Assembly (NCBI GenBank): GCA_025210295.1
Contig: JAOASC010000046.1
Location: 1-64,000, forward strand
Reading direction: 5' to 3'
Origin: Flavobacteriales bacterium
GTDB taxonomy: Bacteria; Bacteroidota; Bacteroidia; Flavobacteriales_D; Parvicellaceae
DNA: 64,000 bases
Part shown: positions 19,188 to 29,616 of the stretch, piece after piece
How the letters are laid out: each line of letters begins with the position of its first letter
Position numbering within the stretch: the stretch's first letter is position 1
The notes under the pieces: generated by a model
Databases searched by the model: none
What the model saw: the letters and a program-made list of their open reading frames with translations, nothing else
What the model was told of the DNA's origin: nothing
Position numbers and translations under genes: made by a program

Positions 19188-19895
19188 TTAATTTCTCTTT
19201 CTCTTTCCGGCTCCAGAACCTCTTTTAGAACCACCTTTAGCCATTCCAAAATTAGGACTTAAATCTCTTTTACCGTAAACTTCACCTTTACAAATCCATA
19301 CTTTTACACCGATTCTTCCGTACGTTGTATGTGCTTCAGCTAAAGCATAATCAATATCAGCTCTGAAAGTATGTAATGGTGTTCTACCATCTTTATATTG
19401 TTCAGAACGCGCCATTTCAGCTCCGTTCAATCTTCCAGAAATCTTAACTTTTATTCCTTCAGCTCCCATTCTCATTGTAGAAGCAATAGCCATTTTAATA
19501 GCACGTCTAAAAGAAATTCTTCCTTCGATTTGTCTTGCGATACTATCAGCAACTAATTGAGCGTCTAACTCTGGTCTTTTGATTTCAAAAATATTGATTT
19601 GAATCTCTTTACCAGTAATTTTCTTTAACTCTTCTTTTAGTTTATCAACTTCAGCACCACCTTTCCCGATAATAACACCTGGTCTTGCAGTATTGATAGT
19701 AATTGTAACTAATTTTAAAGTTCTCTCAATAATTACTTTAGATACACTTGCTTTTCTAAGACGAGTAGAGATATACTTACGTATTTTATCATCTTCAACA
19801 ATCTTAGCAGAATAATCTTTTCCACCGTACCAGTTAGAATCCCATCCTCTGATGAATCCTAATCTATTTCCTATTGGATTAGTTTTTTGTCCCAT
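19188..19895 (-). CDS. rpsC: 30S ribosomal protein S3
   Basis: The 235-residue protein starts [23 protein letters not shown] domain lies around 40-110 ([20 protein letters not shown]), and the C-terminal domain holds [21 protein letters not shown]3 lines the mRNA entry tunnel and has helicase-like activity in the family. The tail is basic and glycine-rich ([15 protein letters not shown]). Confidence 0.98.
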   Translation of the reverse strand: MGQKTNPIGNRLGFIRGWDSNWYGGKDYSAKIVEDDKIRKYISTRLRKASVSKVIIERTLKLVTITINTARPGVIIGKGGAEVDKLKEELKKITGKEIQINIFEIKRPELDAQLVADSIARQIEGRISFRRAIKMAIASTMRMGAEGIKVKISGRLNGAEMARSEQYKDGRTPLHTFRADIDYALAEAHTTYGRIGVKVWICKGEVYGKRDLSPNFGMAKGGSKRGSGAGKRKRN

Positions 19896-19907
19896 TAATA
19901 TTGTCTT

Positions 19908-20303
19908 TTACTTCGTTTTATCAATTACAAGTGTAACGTGATTTGATCTTTTTCTAATTCTGTGTGCTCTACCTTGTGGTGCTGGCTGAATTCTTTTCAA
20001 CATTCTAGCACTATCAACGTAAACATCCTTTACTATTAGGTTAGCAGTTGAAGGATCTTCTCCTTCATTTTTCTGCTCCCAGTTATTAATTGCAGAAACT
20101 AATAACTTTTCCATTCTATTTGACGCTTCTTTAGGATTAAATTTTAAAATATTTAATGCTGTATAAACGTTCTCCCCTCTAATGATATCTGCAACTAAAC
20201 GCATTTTTCTAGGTGAAGTAGGACAGTTATTTAATTTTGCTATTGCTGTACTGCTCTTAAGCTCTTTCTTAAGTTCCGCAGTTTCTCTTTTTCTTTTTCC
20301 CAT
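19908..20303 (-). CDS. rplV: 50S ribosomal protein L22
   Basis: The core ([20 protein letters not shown]) and the extended loop ([17 protein letters not shown]) identify uL22, whose loop lines the exit tunnel near the macrolide site. The 131-residue protein has an N-terminal extension of about 20 lysine-rich residues compared with the shortest family members. Confidence 0.98.
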   Translation of the reverse strand: MGKRKRETAELKKELKSSTAIAKLNNCPTSPRKMRLVADIIRGENVYTALNILKFNPKEASNRMEKLLVSAINNWEQKNEGEDPSTANLIVKDVYVDSARMLKRIQPAPQGRAHRIRKRSNHVTLVIDKTK

Positions 20304-20324
20304 TTCAATAAACTTTTAGAGTGG

Positions 20325-20603
20325 TTATCTTTTACCTTTATCTTTCTTTCCACCATGTCCTCTAAAAGTACGAGTTGGTGCAAATTCGCCTAACTTATGT
20401 CCAACCATATTCTCAGTTACATATACAGGGATAAATTTTTTCCCGTTGTAAACTGCAATAGTTAAACCTACAAATTCAGGAGTAATAGTTGAAGCTCTAG
20501 ACCAAGTCTTAATTACACTTTTAGATCCAGATTCTTGTGCTTCGTCAACTCTCTTAATTAGTTTATAATGTACAAATGGTGGTTTTTTTAACGATCTAGC
20601 CAT
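20325..20603 (-). CDS. rpsS: 30S ribosomal protein S19
   Basis: This is a 92-residue uS19 starting [20 protein letters not shown], with the signature [20 protein letters not shown]. It forms a head complex with S13. It is 9 bases after rplB and 22 before rplV. Confidence 0.98.
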   Translation of the reverse strand: MARSLKKPPFVHYKLIKRVDEAQESGSKSVIKTWSRASTITPEFVGLTIAVYNGKKFIPVYVTENMVGHKLGEFAPTRTFRGHGGKKDKGKR

Positions 20604-20611
20604 TTCTTAAA

Positions 20612-21433
20612 TTATTTTCTTTTTGAAATTATAAAGCGGTTTGAAGCTTTAGTTTTACTTCTTGTTTTGTATCCTTTAGCTGGTAATCCAGTTCTTGATC
20701 TTGGGTGTCCTCCTGAAGACTTACCTTCACCACCACCCATTGGGTGATCAACTGGATTCATTACAACACCTCTTACACGAGGTCTTCTTCCTAACCATCT
20801 AGAACGTCCCGCTTTACCAGATCTAGTTAAACTATGCTCTGAATTTGAAACCACACCGATTGTTGCAGTACATGTCAATAAGATCATTCTTACTTCACCA
20901 GAAGGTAATTTAACAATTGCATATTTACCATCTCTAGCGTTTAATTGTGCGTAAGCACCTGCACTTCTCACTAATGAACCTCCTTTACCAGGGTATAATT
21001 CAATGTTGTGAATTACTGTTCCTAAAGGAATATCACTTAAATAAAGTGTATTTCCAACATCTGGAGTTGCATTTTTACCAGACATCACTGTCTGACCTAC
21101 TTCTAATCCTTCAGGAGCGATAATATATCTCTTTTCTCCATCAGCATAGTATAATAATGCAATTCTAGCAGATCTATTTGGATCATACTCGATAGTTTTT
21201 ACAGTAGCTGGAATATCTTGTTTATTCCTTTTAAAATCGATAGCTCTGTACTTTCTCTTATGACCACCACCGATGTATCTCATCGTCATTTTCCCTGTAT
21301 TATTTCTTCCTCCAGATTTATTTAAACCTTTTACTAAAGATTTCTCTGGCTTTGAAGCTGTAATATTAGAAAAGTCATCGACAATCTTGTGTCGTTGACC
21401 TGGTGTCATTGGTTTTAATTTTCTTAATCCCAT
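20612..21433 (-). CDS. rplB: 50S ribosomal protein L2
   Basis: At 273 residues it has full length. The OB fold and SH3-like domains are followed by the conserved C-terminal segment [20 protein letters not shown], which contains the histidine near the peptidyl transferase centre. L2 is required for subunit association. Confidence 0.98.
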   Translation of the reverse strand: MGLRKLKPMTPGQRHKIVDDFSNITASKPEKSLVKGLNKSGGRNNTGKMTMRYIGGGHKRKYRAIDFKRNKQDIPATVKTIEYDPNRSARIALLYYADGEKRYIIAPEGLEVGQTVMSGKNATPDVGNTLYLSDIPLGTVIHNIELYPGKGGSLVRSAGAYAQLNARDGKYAIVKLPSGEVRMILLTCTATIGVVSNSEHSLTRSGKAGRSRWLGRRPRVRGVVMNPVDHPMGGGEGKSSGGHPRSRTGLPAKGYKTRSKTKASNRFIISKRK

Positions 21434-21452
21434 TTCTAATTAATTTCTGTTG

Positions 21453-21749
21453 TTAAATGTTTTCATACAAATCAATGATATCTCCTTCCGCTACTGTAAC
21501 TACAGCTTTCTTGTAAAGCTTGTTACGTTGAAAAGAAATCCCACGACTTGTGTGCTTCATTTTTCTTTTTCCACCACCATAATTCATTGTGTTCACAGAG
21601 TCAACAGCAACATTGTACAATTTCTCGATGGCATTCTTTATCTCAATCTTGTTTGAATCCTTATTCACAATAAAAGTGTAAGTATTTGACTTTTCACTTA
21701 ATGTGTTAGACTTTTCAGTCAAGACTGGTCTTTTAATAATATCTTGCAT
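21453..21749 (-). CDS. rplW: 50S ribosomal protein L23
   Basis: The 98-residue product reads DIIKRPVLTEKSNTLSEKSN at the start and GISFQRNKLYKKAVVTV later, as in uL23. This protein is the docking site for SRP and trigger factor at the tunnel exit. It lies 5 bases after rplD. Confidence 0.97.
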   Translation of the reverse strand: MQDIIKRPVLTEKSNTLSEKSNTYTFIVNKDSNKIEIKNAIEKLYNVAVDSVNTMNYGGGKRKMKHTSRGISFQRNKLYKKAVVTVAEGDIIDLYENI

Positions 21750-21754
21750 TTCTC

Positions 21755-22384
21755 TTACGCGTTAAATAAGTTTTCAATTTTCTCTACGGCTCCTTCAGCT
21801 AAAACTAATGCATCAGCATTAAGAATATCGAATGTATTTAACTTGTCGGCAGAAACGACTTTACTCTTTTTCAAATTTCGAGACGACAAATATACATTTC
21901 TTTCTTCATTTGCAACCACAAATAATGTTTTTTTATCAGAAACTTTTAAATTTTCTAATAGCGAAACAAATTCACTTGTTTTAGGTGTATCAAACTTTTG
22001 ATCTTCTAAAATTGTGATTTGGTTTTCGATAGCTTTATGCGATAGAGCTGTAGCACGAGCTAACTTTCTTAACTTCTTATTTAACTTGAAGCTATAGTTT
22101 CTTGGTCTTGGTCCAAAAACACGTCCTCCACCTCTAAACAATGGGTTCTTAATACTACCTGCTCTGGCAGTACCTGTTCCTTTTTGTTTTTTGATTTTCT
22201 TAGTACTTCCAGTAATTTCTCCTCTTTCTTTAGCTTTATGCGTTCCTTGACGCTGATTAGCTAGGTAAAGTTTAACATCCAAATAAACAGCATGCTCATT
22301 TGGCTCTAAACCAAAGATTGAATCTGCTAAAGTAACTTTCTTTGCTGTTGCTTTACCTTCTTTATTATAAACTGCTAATTCCAT
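21755..22384 (-). CDS. rplD: 50S ribosomal protein L4
   Basis: The 209-residue protein contains the long tunnel loop (KIKKQKGTGTARAGSIKNPL, FRGGGRVFGPRPRNYSFKLN) of uL4. In enterobacteria L4 represses the S10 operon; this has not been shown for Bacteroidota and no leader structure is visible here. Its ATG shares a base with the rplC stop (at 22384). Confidence 0.98.
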   Translation of the reverse strand: MELAVYNKEGKATAKKVTLADSIFGLEPNEHAVYLDVKLYLANQRQGTHKAKERGEITGSTKKIKKQKGTGTARAGSIKNPLFRGGGRVFGPRPRNYSFKLNKKLRKLARATALSHKAIENQITILEDQKFDTPKTSEFVSLLENLKVSDKKTLFVVANEERNVYLSSRNLKKSKVVSADKLNTFDILNADALVLAEGAVEKIENLFNA

Positions 22385-23001
22385 TATTTCTCAAGTATTA
22401 CGTATGATCCTTTAGCTCCTGGCACAGAACCTTTAATAACGATGATGTTTTTATCAGCTAAAACTTTTAATACTTCTAGATTAGAAACTTTAACTCTATC
22501 ACCACCAGTTCTTCCTGCCATTTTCATTCCTTTAAAAACTCTCGCTGGGTAAGATGCAGCACCGATAGAACCTGGAGCTCTTAATCTGTTGTGCTGACCA
22601 TGTGTTGCATCACCTACTCCTCTAAAGTTGTGACGTTTAACAACACCTTGGAATCCTTTACCTTTTGAAGTTCCTACTGCATCTACGAATTCTCCTTCTT
22701 GGAATAATTCAACAGTAATTTCATCTCCTAAGTTTAAATCAGAATCAAAAGATCTAAACTCTACTAATTTACTTTTTGGAGTTGTACTAGCTTTTTTGAA
22801 GTGTCCTTTCAAAGCGCTTGAAGTGTTTTTTTCTTTGCGCTCTCCGTAACCAATTTGAACTGCTTCGTATCCATCTTTTTCTTGAGACTTGATTTGTGTT
22901 ACAACACAAGGTCCTGCCTCAATAATCGTACATGGTATGTTTTTACCATCGGTACTGAATACGCTAGTCATCCCTACTTTTTTGCCTATGATACCAGCCA
23001 T
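22384..23001 (-). CDS. rplC: 50S ribosomal protein L3
   Basis: The 205-residue uL3 starts [20 protein letters not shown]. It contains [20 protein letters not shown] and [20 protein letters not shown], the loop that reaches the peptidyl transferase centre. A one-base overlap with rplD suggests coupled translation. Confidence 0.98.
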   Translation of the reverse strand: MAGIIGKKVGMTSVFSTDGKNIPCTIIEAGPCVVTQIKSQEKDGYEAVQIGYGERKEKNTSSALKGHFKKASTTPKSKLVEFRSFDSDLNLGDEITVELFQEGEFVDAVGTSKGKGFQGVVKRHNFRGVGDATHGQHNRLRAPGSIGAASYPARVFKGMKMAGRTGGDRVKVSNLEVLKVLADKNIIVIKGSVPGAKGSYVILEK

Positions 23002-23017
23002 TTTACTTTATTTATAA

Positions 23018-23323
23018 TTATACTTTAATTTCTACTTCTACACCACTTGGTAACTCTAACTTCATTAATGCATCAATAGTCTTTGATGAAGAGCTATAAA
23101 TATCCATTAATCTTTTGTAAGAGCATAATTGAAACTGCTCACGAGCTTTCTTATTTACGTGTGGTGACTTTAACACGGTGTAAATTCTTTTGTGCGTTGG
23201 TAGCGGAATAGGACCGCTAACAACTGCACCAGTAGTTTTTACTGTTTTTACAATCTTCTCAGCAGACTTATCTACTAAGTTGTAATCGTAAGATTTTAAT
23301 TTTATTCTTATTTTTTGACTCAT
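23018..23323 (-). CDS. rpsJ: 30S ribosomal protein S10
   Basis: The 101-residue uS10 begins [20 protein letters not shown] and carries [20 protein letters not shown]. In other bacteria S10 also works as NusE in antitermination. It directly follows fusA, joining the str and S10 sections without a gap large enough for another gene. Confidence 0.98.
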   Translation of the reverse strand: MSQKIRIKLKSYDYNLVDKSAEKIVKTVKTTGAVVSGPIPLPTHKRIYTVLKSPHVNKKAREQFQLCSYKRLMDIYSSSSKTIDALMKLELPSGVEVEIKV

Positions 23324-23347
23324 TTTGTCTTTTATCTTATTTGTTAA

Positions 23348-25453
23348 TTAAGCCTCTACTTCTCCTTTAGATTTAGCAATTACTGCATCAGCAATTCCTT
23401 TTGGACATTCTGCATAGTTATTGAACTCCATTGTAGAAGTTGCTCTACCTGAAGACATTGTTCTTAATGCTGTAACGTATCCAAACATTTCTGATAATGG
23501 CACTAACGCTTTAACAACTTTAGCTCCATTTCTATCGTCCATTCCTTCGATTTGACCTCTTCTTCTGTTCAAATCTCCAACGATATCTCCCATGTTTTCT
23601 TCTGGAGTTACAACTTCCAATTTCATGATTGGCTCTAAAAGAACAGCTCCACATGCTGGTGCTGCAGCTTTGTATGCTAACTTAGCACACAACTCAAATG
23701 ATAAACCATCTGAATCTACAGCGTGGAAAGATCCATCTTTTAAAGTAACGGTCATACTATCCATTGAGAACCCTGCTAATACACCATTCTTCATAGCTTC
23801 AGTAAATCCTTTCTCAACGTTAGGAATAAATTCTCTAGGAATATTACCACCTTTTACTTCATTGATAAATTCTAATCCTTCTTTTCCATCTTCACGAGGC
23901 TTAATTTCAACTACAATATCAGCAAATTTACCACGACCACCTGATTGTTTCTTATAAACCTCTCTATGGTTTGCAGCTCTTTTAATTGCCTCTTTATAGT
24001 TTACTTGAGGAGCACCTTCGTTAACCTCTACTTTAAATTCTCTTTTTAAACGATCAATTAATACCTCTAAGTGTAACTCACCCATTCCTGAGATAATCGT
24101 TTGACCTGAATCTTCATCCGTTTTAATTTGGAACGTTGGATCCTCTTCTCCTAACTTAGATAATGCAACACCTAACTTATCAACATCTGCCTTAGTTTTA
24201 GGCTCGATAGCAATACCAATTACTGGATCAGGGAATTCCATTGATTCTAATACGATTGGGTGTTTTTCAGCACACAATGTATCACCAGTTCTAATGTCTT
24301 TAAATCCAACTCCAGCACCAATATCTCCTGCTTCGATTCTATCTAAAGCATTTTGTTTATTAGAGTGCATTTGGAAAATTCTAGAGATACGCTCCTTCTT
24401 GTTTGTTCTAGTATTTAAAACATACGAACCTGCATCTAAAACTCCTGAATACATTCTAAAGAAACACAATCTACCTACGAAAGGATCTGTTGCAATTTTA
24501 AACGCTAATGCCGACATTGGTTCATCGTTATTAGGCTTTCTTGTTAATGTTTCATTTCCTTCTACATCTGTACCTTCAATTGCATCAATATCAACTGGAG
24601 ATGGTAAAAACGCCATTACATAATCTAATAATGTTTGAACCCCTTTGTTTTTAAATGCTGAACCACAAATAATAGGATTAATAGACATATTAATTGTAGC
24701 TACACGAATTGCATTCATGATTTCTTCTTCAGTGATTGAATCTGGATCTTCGAAAAACTTCTCCATTAATTCATCATCACTTTCAGCAACAGCTTCAATC
24801 AATACATTTCTCCACTCTTCAGCTTCTTCTTTTAAATCTTCAGGAATATCAAGAACATCAAAAGACATTCCGTTATCATCTCCTGCCCAAACAAAAGCTT
24901 TCATTTTAATTAAATCAACTAAACCTTTGAAATCATCTTCTGCTCCAATAGGAATAGTCAAAGGAATAGGATTCGCTCCTAAACGCTCTTTAATTTGATC
25001 TATAGTACCAAAGAAATCAGCTCCAATTCTATCCATTTTGTTAATGAATCCAATTCTAGGAACATTATATTTATCAGCTTGTCTCCAAACCGTTTCAGAT
25101 TGAGGCTCTACTCCACTTGAAGCACAGAATAAAGCTACTGCTCCATCTAATACACGTAAAGAACGCTCTACTTCTACTGTAAAATCAACGTGTCCTGGAG
25201 TATCAATAATATTAATCTTGTACTCTTCATCTAAGTAGTTCCAAAAAACTGTTGTCGCAGCAGAAGTAATTGTAATACCTCTTTCTTGCTCTTGCTCCAT
25301 CCAGTCCATTGTAGCTGCACCATCGTGTACCTCACCTATCTTGTGAGAAACTCCAGTGTAATAAAGGATACGCTCAGTAGTAGTTGTTTTACCAGCGTCA
25401 ACATGGGCCATAATCCCAATGTTTCTTGTGTACTTTAAATCTCTTTTAGCCAT
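23348..25453 (-). CDS. fusA: Translation elongation factor G
   Basis: The 701-residue GTPase drives ribosomal translocation. P-loop [19 protein letters not shown], switch [19 protein letters not shown] and [10 protein letters not shown] lie in domain I; domain IV has [14 protein letters not shown] and domain V ends in [19 protein letters not shown]. Full length and position between rpsG and rpsJ mark it as the canonical EF-G. The EF-Tu gene usually next to it is absent here. Confidence 0.98.
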   Translation of the reverse strand: MAKRDLKYTRNIGIMAHVDAGKTTTTERILYYTGVSHKIGEVHDGAATMDWMEQEQERGITITSAATTVFWNYLDEEYKINIIDTPGHVDFTVEVERSLRVLDGAVALFCASSGVEPQSETVWRQADKYNVPRIGFINKMDRIGADFFGTIDQIKERLGANPIPLTIPIGAEDDFKGLVDLIKMKAFVWAGDDNGMSFDVLDIPEDLKEEAEEWRNVLIEAVAESDDELMEKFFEDPDSITEEEIMNAIRVATINMSINPIICGSAFKNKGVQTLLDYVMAFLPSPVDIDAIEGTDVEGNETLTRKPNNDEPMSALAFKIATDPFVGRLCFFRMYSGVLDAGSYVLNTRTNKKERISRIFQMHSNKQNALDRIEAGDIGAGVGFKDIRTGDTLCAEKHPIVLESMEFPDPVIGIAIEPKTKADVDKLGVALSKLGEEDPTFQIKTDEDSGQTIISGMGELHLEVLIDRLKREFKVEVNEGAPQVNYKEAIKRAANHREVYKKQSGGRGKFADIVVEIKPREDGKEGLEFINEVKGGNIPREFIPNVEKGFTEAMKNGVLAGFSMDSMTVTLKDGSFHAVDSDGLSFELCAKLAYKAAAPACGAVLLEPIMKLEVVTPEENMGDIVGDLNRRRGQIEGMDDRNGAKVVKALVPLSEMFGYVTALRTMSSGRATSTMEFNNYAECPKGIADAVIAKSKGEVEA

Positions 25454-25487
25454 TTTGCTATCTTATTATACTTTATAAAAATCTTAA

Positions 25488-25958
25488 TTAGAATCTAAAA
25501 TGAGAAAATGCTTTATTAGCCTCAGCCATTCTGTGCATATCCTCTTTCTTTTTAAATGCCGCCCCTTCTTCTTTTGCAGCAGCAGAAATTTCCGCAGCCA
25601 ACTTTTGACTCATTGACTTTTCATTTCTTTTTCTAGCGAAACCAATCAACCATTTCATTGCCAATGAATGCTTTCTTGAATCTCTAACTGGAGATGGAAT
25701 TTGATATGTAGCACCACCTACTCTTCTACTTCTTACTTCAACGCCTGGAGTGACATTTACTAAAGCTTTCTTCCATATTTCTAACCCTTCATTCTCCTCA
25801 GAACGCTCATCTAAAATATCAATAGCATCGTAAAAAATCTTAAACGCAACACTTTTCTTTCCGTCTAACATTAAATTATTTACAAACTTTGTTACCTGAA
25901 CGTCATTAAACTTAGGATCTGGTAAGATAATATGCTTTTTGGCCTTTCTTCTTCTCAT
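25488..25958 (-). CDS. rpsG: 30S ribosomal protein S7
   Basis: The 156-residue uS7 ([46 protein letters not shown] at the end) organises the 30S head and contacts E-site tRNA. It lies between rpsL and fusA in the str section. Confidence 0.98.
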   Translation of the reverse strand: MRRRKAKKHIILPDPKFNDVQVTKFVNNLMLDGKKSVAFKIFYDAIDILDERSEENEGLEIWKKALVNVTPGVEVRSRRVGGATYQIPSPVRDSRKHSLAMKWLIGFARKRNEKSMSQKLAAEISAAAKEEGAAFKKKEDMHRMAEANKAFSHFRF

Positions 25959-25986
25959 GACTTAACTTGTCTTTACTTTTAATTTA

Positions 25987-26361
25987 TTATTTCTTAGGTC
26001 TTTTCGCCCCGTATTTTGATCTTCTTTGTGTTCTTCCTTCCACACCTGCAGTATCTAAAGCACCACGTACAATATGATATCTTACACCTGGTAAATCTTT
26101 AACTCTTCCACCTCTTACCAAAACAATACTGTGTTCTTGTAAGTTGTGACCTTCACCACCGATGTAAGCATTAACCTCTTTTCCATTGGTTAATCTCACC
26201 CTTGCTACTTTTCTCATTGCAGAGTTAGGTTTCTTAGGTGTTGTAGTATAAACCCTAACACAAACTCCTCTTCTTTGTGGACATGAATCTAAAGCTGCAG
26301 ATTTACTTACCTGTACTTTACTAGTCCTTCCTTTTCTTACTAACTGTTGAATAGTTGGCAT
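25987..26361 (-). CDS. rpsL: 30S ribosomal protein S12
   Basis: The 124-residue decoding-centre protein begins [20 protein letters not shown]. Both lysines whose mutation confers streptomycin resistance in other bacteria are unchanged ([13 protein letters not shown] and [10 protein letters not shown]), so the allele looks wild type. It is the first gene of the 33-gene operon, with its promoter about 60 bases upstream. Confidence 0.98.
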   Translation of the reverse strand: MPTIQQLVRKGRTSKVQVSKSAALDSCPQRRGVCVRVYTTTPKKPNSAMRKVARVRLTNGKEVNAYIGGEGHNLQEHSIVLVRGGRVKDLPGVRYHIVRGALDTAGVEGRTQRRSKYGAKRPKK

Positions 26362-26417
26362 AATAATATTTAATTCTTTCTAATTGATTTTTATCCTAAA
26401 ATTACATTTAGGGTCTG

Positions 26418-26447
26418 CAAAGGTAATCTATTTTTTTTTAATTCCAA
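26418..26447 (-). promoter_or_regulatory. Promoter of the ribosomal protein operon
   Basis: On the minus strand TTG (26447-26445), a 19-base spacer and TACCTTTG (26425-26418) match the Bacteroidota vegetative promoter pattern TTG-N19-21-TAnnTTTG. Transcription would begin near 26411, leaving an rpsL leader of about 50 bases with no ribosome-binding-site consensus. Confidence 0.65.
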
Positions 26448-26511
26448 TATTTAGCACCTCTTTTTAAGAAAAAAGGTAAAAAAAAAGGTTGTATATCAAT
26501 TCGTTAGCAAA

Positions 26512-27153
26512 TTAAAACTCCACGAACTGAAATACACTTCCCCCAATTGAGCAATATACTGAATCATTCACTTGTGTTAACACACCATTTCTGTTTAAAA
26601 CATAAGAATAATGGTTATACTGATCTGCAAGCACTCTTGTTGTTAACAAAGTATCTATTTGGCTAGCTGAAAAACTTAAACTATTATAGGACTCACCAAC
26701 CTCTTGGTCATTGTTAAAACTGAAATACACTTGATCACCAGGCATTGCTCCCGCCCCCCAGACTAATTTAAATACTATTTCAGCAATAGGCTTATAAGCC
26801 ACCTTGACATCGTTGATTGTCGCGGCATCAATCAAATCTGGACTTAGCTCAACAACTTTAGTCAAAAAACCAGCTTTAGTTATTCTAAATTGATAGGCTA
26901 TATCTGAAGAAGTTTTAGACAAGCCAACCAAGTACTCTCCTTTCCAATCTGTTTTTCCAGAGTTTATCAGTTCAAATGAATTGGAAAAAGTACTACCAGA
27001 AACGCTCTTTACATAAAATGCTACATCAGCATCTACGATTGCATTATCATTAACAAAAGATGAAAGACTTAAACGAAGCTCTGTTTCTTTTTGTTTCTTA
27101 CAAGCTGTAAAGGATAAAAAAGATAAAAAACACAATGAAAACCAAAGTCTCAT
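26512..27153 (-). CDS. Unknown lipoprotein (213 aa)
   Basis: A lipoprotein signal peptide ends in LSFTAC-KK (Cys at about 18), so the protein should be lipid-anchored, and with the following Lys residues may stay periplasm-facing or go to the outer membrane. The body is beta-rich without a family I recognise; the segment around 65-110 (DWKGEYLVGLSK, YQFRITKAGFLTK) resembles carboxypeptidase-regulatory-like folds. It is 4 bases downstream of the TPR/PD40 gene, so the two are probably one transcript and may act together in the envelope. Confidence 0.75.
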   Translation of the reverse strand: MRLWFSLCFLSFLSFTACKKQKETELRLSLSSFVNDNAIVDADVAFYVKSVSGSTFSNSFELINSGKTDWKGEYLVGLSKTSSDIAYQFRITKAGFLTKVVELSPDLIDAATINDVKVAYKPIAEIVFKLVWGAGAMPGDQVYFSFNNDQEVGESYNSLSFSASQIDTLLTTRVLADQYNHYSYVLNRNGVLTQVNDSVYCSIGGSVFQFVEF

Positions 27154-27157
27154 TTTC

Positions 27158-28528
27158 TTATTTTAACTTGGAAATATCTATCGAAAAGATATCTGCTCCT
27201 CCTTTAGAGTCTTTTTTATAGTATGCACTTACATAAGCTGTCTTACCATCAGGGCTTACAGATATTGTTTTCTCTTCTTTAACTGTATTTATTGGATATC
27301 CCATATTCATTGGTGCACTCCAAACTCCTTGCTCATCCATCTCAGACATGTAAATATCATAAGATCCTAAACTGTTTTCAAATCCATTTGAAGAATAAAA
27401 CAAACGCTTACCATCTAAAGAAATAAACACACATTTTTCATCTCCTGTTGTATTGATACTTGCCCCCAAGTTTCTTGGTTCAGTCCACGAACCTCCCTCT
27501 TTTTTTACGACATAGATATCAGCTCTCCCCTCACCTCCAGGTCTTTCAGAAACAAAATAGATCGCTTTTCCATCTCCCGTCATACTAGCTGAAGATTCGA
27601 AATAACTAGAATTTATCTTTTTACTGATCTTTTTATCTTCTTTTTCTAGTAAAGGTTTAGGTTCACCCCATTTTCCAGACTTACTCTGTTTAGCAATATA
27701 AATATCCCCACTTCCTGTTACATTGGTGATATTTCTATAAACCAACATCTTTCCATCAGGAGTAAAACCAAGAGCTCCATCATGAAACTCTGTATTCACT
27801 CTACCATTTACAGACTTTCCTTTTGTCCATTCTCCTGTAACAGTATCTAATGTTGAAATGTAAATATCTGTATAATATAAATAATCAAAATTTCGATCTA
27901 AATTCCCCCCTTTAGTATCTGATCTTCTTGAAGTAAACACTAATGTTTTACCATCTTGGGAGATACATGGCGCAAATTCAGGAGCAAAGGTATTGATCTT
28001 GTCTCCTAAATTCGTAATTGTAACATCTTTAGGAGCTTGCATTTGCTTTTTAGCATAATTACATTGAGCCACAAATAAATCAACGTCAGAATCTTGAATC
28101 TTACGCTCATTTCCATTAAGTGTTAACTTATAGGCTTCGAAATTAGCTATTGCTTCATCTAAATTCCCTAAACGATGTTCGATTTTCCCTTTCAACAACA
28201 ACACATCTCTATCAACTTCCTTATTAAGACTATAAGACTTATCTAAATACTCTTTAGACAAATCGTATTTATTCAAGGCATATTGACATTGAGCAATACC
28301 ATAATTTGCTTTTGCATTGTTTTCATCAATTGACAATATTTCTCTAAACAAATTTAATGCTCCTCTGTAATTATGCTCATAAAACTTACGCGTTCCCTCG
28401 GCTACTTTAAAATCAATTTTAGCGCGCTGAATGATGTTCTTATTAGTATCTGTTAAGGCGATATAACCATTGGCAATCGCTAAATTTCCAGATATAAAAA
28501 CAAGTATAAAAAGTATATATTTTATCAT
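27158..28528 (-). CDS. TPR plus PD40 beta-propeller envelope protein
   Basis: A signal peptide (about 1-20) is followed by TPR-like helices (about 38-155: YRGALNLFREILSIDENNAK, LGNLDEAIANFEAYK) and then a six-blade-like PD40/WD40 region (about 170-456) with repeats such as SQDGKTLVFTSRR, TGDGKAIYFVSERPGG and SPDGKTAYVSAYY. The order matches the N-terminal part of Bacteroidota TPR-PD40-OmpA proteins (PorE-like), but the protein ends in the propeller (ADIFSIDISKLK) with no OmpA peptidoglycan domain. The role is likely periplasmic binding or scaffolding together with the downstream lipoprotein. Confidence 0.8.
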   Translation of the reverse strand: MIKYILFILVFISGNLAIANGYIALTDTNKNIIQRAKIDFKVAEGTRKFYEHNYRGALNLFREILSIDENNAKANYGIAQCQYALNKYDLSKEYLDKSYSLNKEVDRDVLLLKGKIEHRLGNLDEAIANFEAYKLTLNGNERKIQDSDVDLFVAQCNYAKKQMQAPKDVTITNLGDKINTFAPEFAPCISQDGKTLVFTSRRSDTKGGNLDRNFDYLYYTDIYISTLDTVTGEWTKGKSVNGRVNTEFHDGALGFTPDGKMLVYRNITNVTGSGDIYIAKQSKSGKWGEPKPLLEKEDKKISKKINSSYFESSASMTGDGKAIYFVSERPGGEGRADIYVVKKEGGSWTEPRNLGASINTTGDEKCVFISLDGKRLFYSSNGFENSLGSYDIYMSEMDEQGVWSAPMNMGYPINTVKEEKTISVSPDGKTAYVSAYYKKDSKGGADIFSIDISKLK

Positions 28529-28608
28529 AACTTAGAATAAAAATTATCCGTTAAAATAAACAAATATATTGATTTCTTGAAAAAAGCTAACTTTACCTTT
28601 ACAATTGT

Positions 28609-29487
28609 TTATAACTCATCTGTTTTTTTAACATCATCGTGATTTTCAAGCTCTTTTGCTGTAGTATTCTGGCTTAAATCTACAATTTCATGAACCCCTA
28701 AAGTAGCAGCGACTATTGTAACAATAGGTATAATCGACATGATAATTGATGATACAATTACAATAACCAGAAATGCATTTGTTGAGAAATCATCTTTTGC
28801 TCCTACAAAATACTTATTGGTATAATGAAACAAAATAGTAAAGACTGATCCTAAAGCAAAAGCAAATCCACGATGTTTTTTAACAAAGCTGACACTTTCT
28901 GAAATGGTCAATCGCCTCCTCTCATTCATGTAATCAATAAAACTAAAGCCATAATAATAAAAACCGATCAGCATCGCAACAGCTGTTTGAATATAACCTG
29001 TAATTACCGATGGTAGTTGAAATATCCACCCCAAAATCATAATCACCAGCCAAATAGAATAAACGATACCAAATTCCCAAATTAAATTTCTGATCGATAA
29101 ATTAATGGTTCGCTTAACATCTTTTATTAACTGCTTTAAATTAAATTTATAAACATTACCCGTAATAATTCTTTCAACTCTTTCTGAAACAATAGATAAA
29201 ATAGGAGATAAACAGATGATCAAAATATAACGCATAAACTTAAAGACCAAATAAGCCATAGCAGTATAAAAACCATACACAATGGCGCTCCAAATCTTTG
29301 ACCAAAAGCCTGCTGATTCTGAGCTTTGAGCAGCTTCATTTTTCCATGACTCAAACGCAAATCCCAAATAATAAATTCCAACAAACAACAAAATGGGCAA
29401 TAAAAAATACAAATAGAGCTTATGCTCTTTTATAAACTTCAAAGCGTTTAAATAGCTTCTATAGCCTAATAACAAATCCTTAAACAT
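28609..29487 (-). CDS. EI24/CysZ-like multi-pass membrane protein
   Basis: The 292-residue protein has about five to six hydrophobic segments (about 23-46, 75-100, 135-160, 165-185, 205-220 and 235-265) and starts MFKDLLLGYRSYLNALKFIK, which resembles the EI24 domain family (related to CysZ sulfate permease). Substrate is unknown; the similarity is to the fold, not clear proof of sulfate transport. The hydrophilic C-terminus (ELENHDDVKKTDEL) is probably cytoplasmic. It is transcribed away from purB. Confidence 0.7.
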   Translation of the reverse strand: MFKDLLLGYRSYLNALKFIKEHKLYLYFLLPILLFVGIYYLGFAFESWKNEAAQSSESAGFWSKIWSAIVYGFYTAMAYLVFKFMRYILIICLSPILSIVSERVERIITGNVYKFNLKQLIKDVKRTINLSIRNLIWEFGIVYSIWLVIMILGWIFQLPSVITGYIQTAVAMLIGFYYYGFSFIDYMNERRRLTISESVSFVKKHRGFAFALGSVFTILFHYTNKYFVGAKDDFSTNAFLVIVIVSSIIMSIIPIVTIVAATLGVHEIVDLSQNTTAKELENHDDVKKTDEL

Positions 29488-29572
29488 AGTTCGTAAAACT
29501 CTTTCCTAATATCGATATTAAAAACATAAAAAAATACAACTTAGAATTCACTAATCTTTAACAAGTTCTTTG

Positions 29573-29580
29573 TATTTTTG
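29573..29580 (+). promoter_or_regulatory. Possible -7 element for purB
   Basis: TATTTTTG fits TAnnTTTG and lies 36 bases before the purB ATG. No TTG is found 19-21 bases upstream, so support is partial. Confidence 0.35.
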
Positions 29581-29616
29581 CGCTAAAATAATCAATTTCA
29601 ATAGCAAAACAAAACC

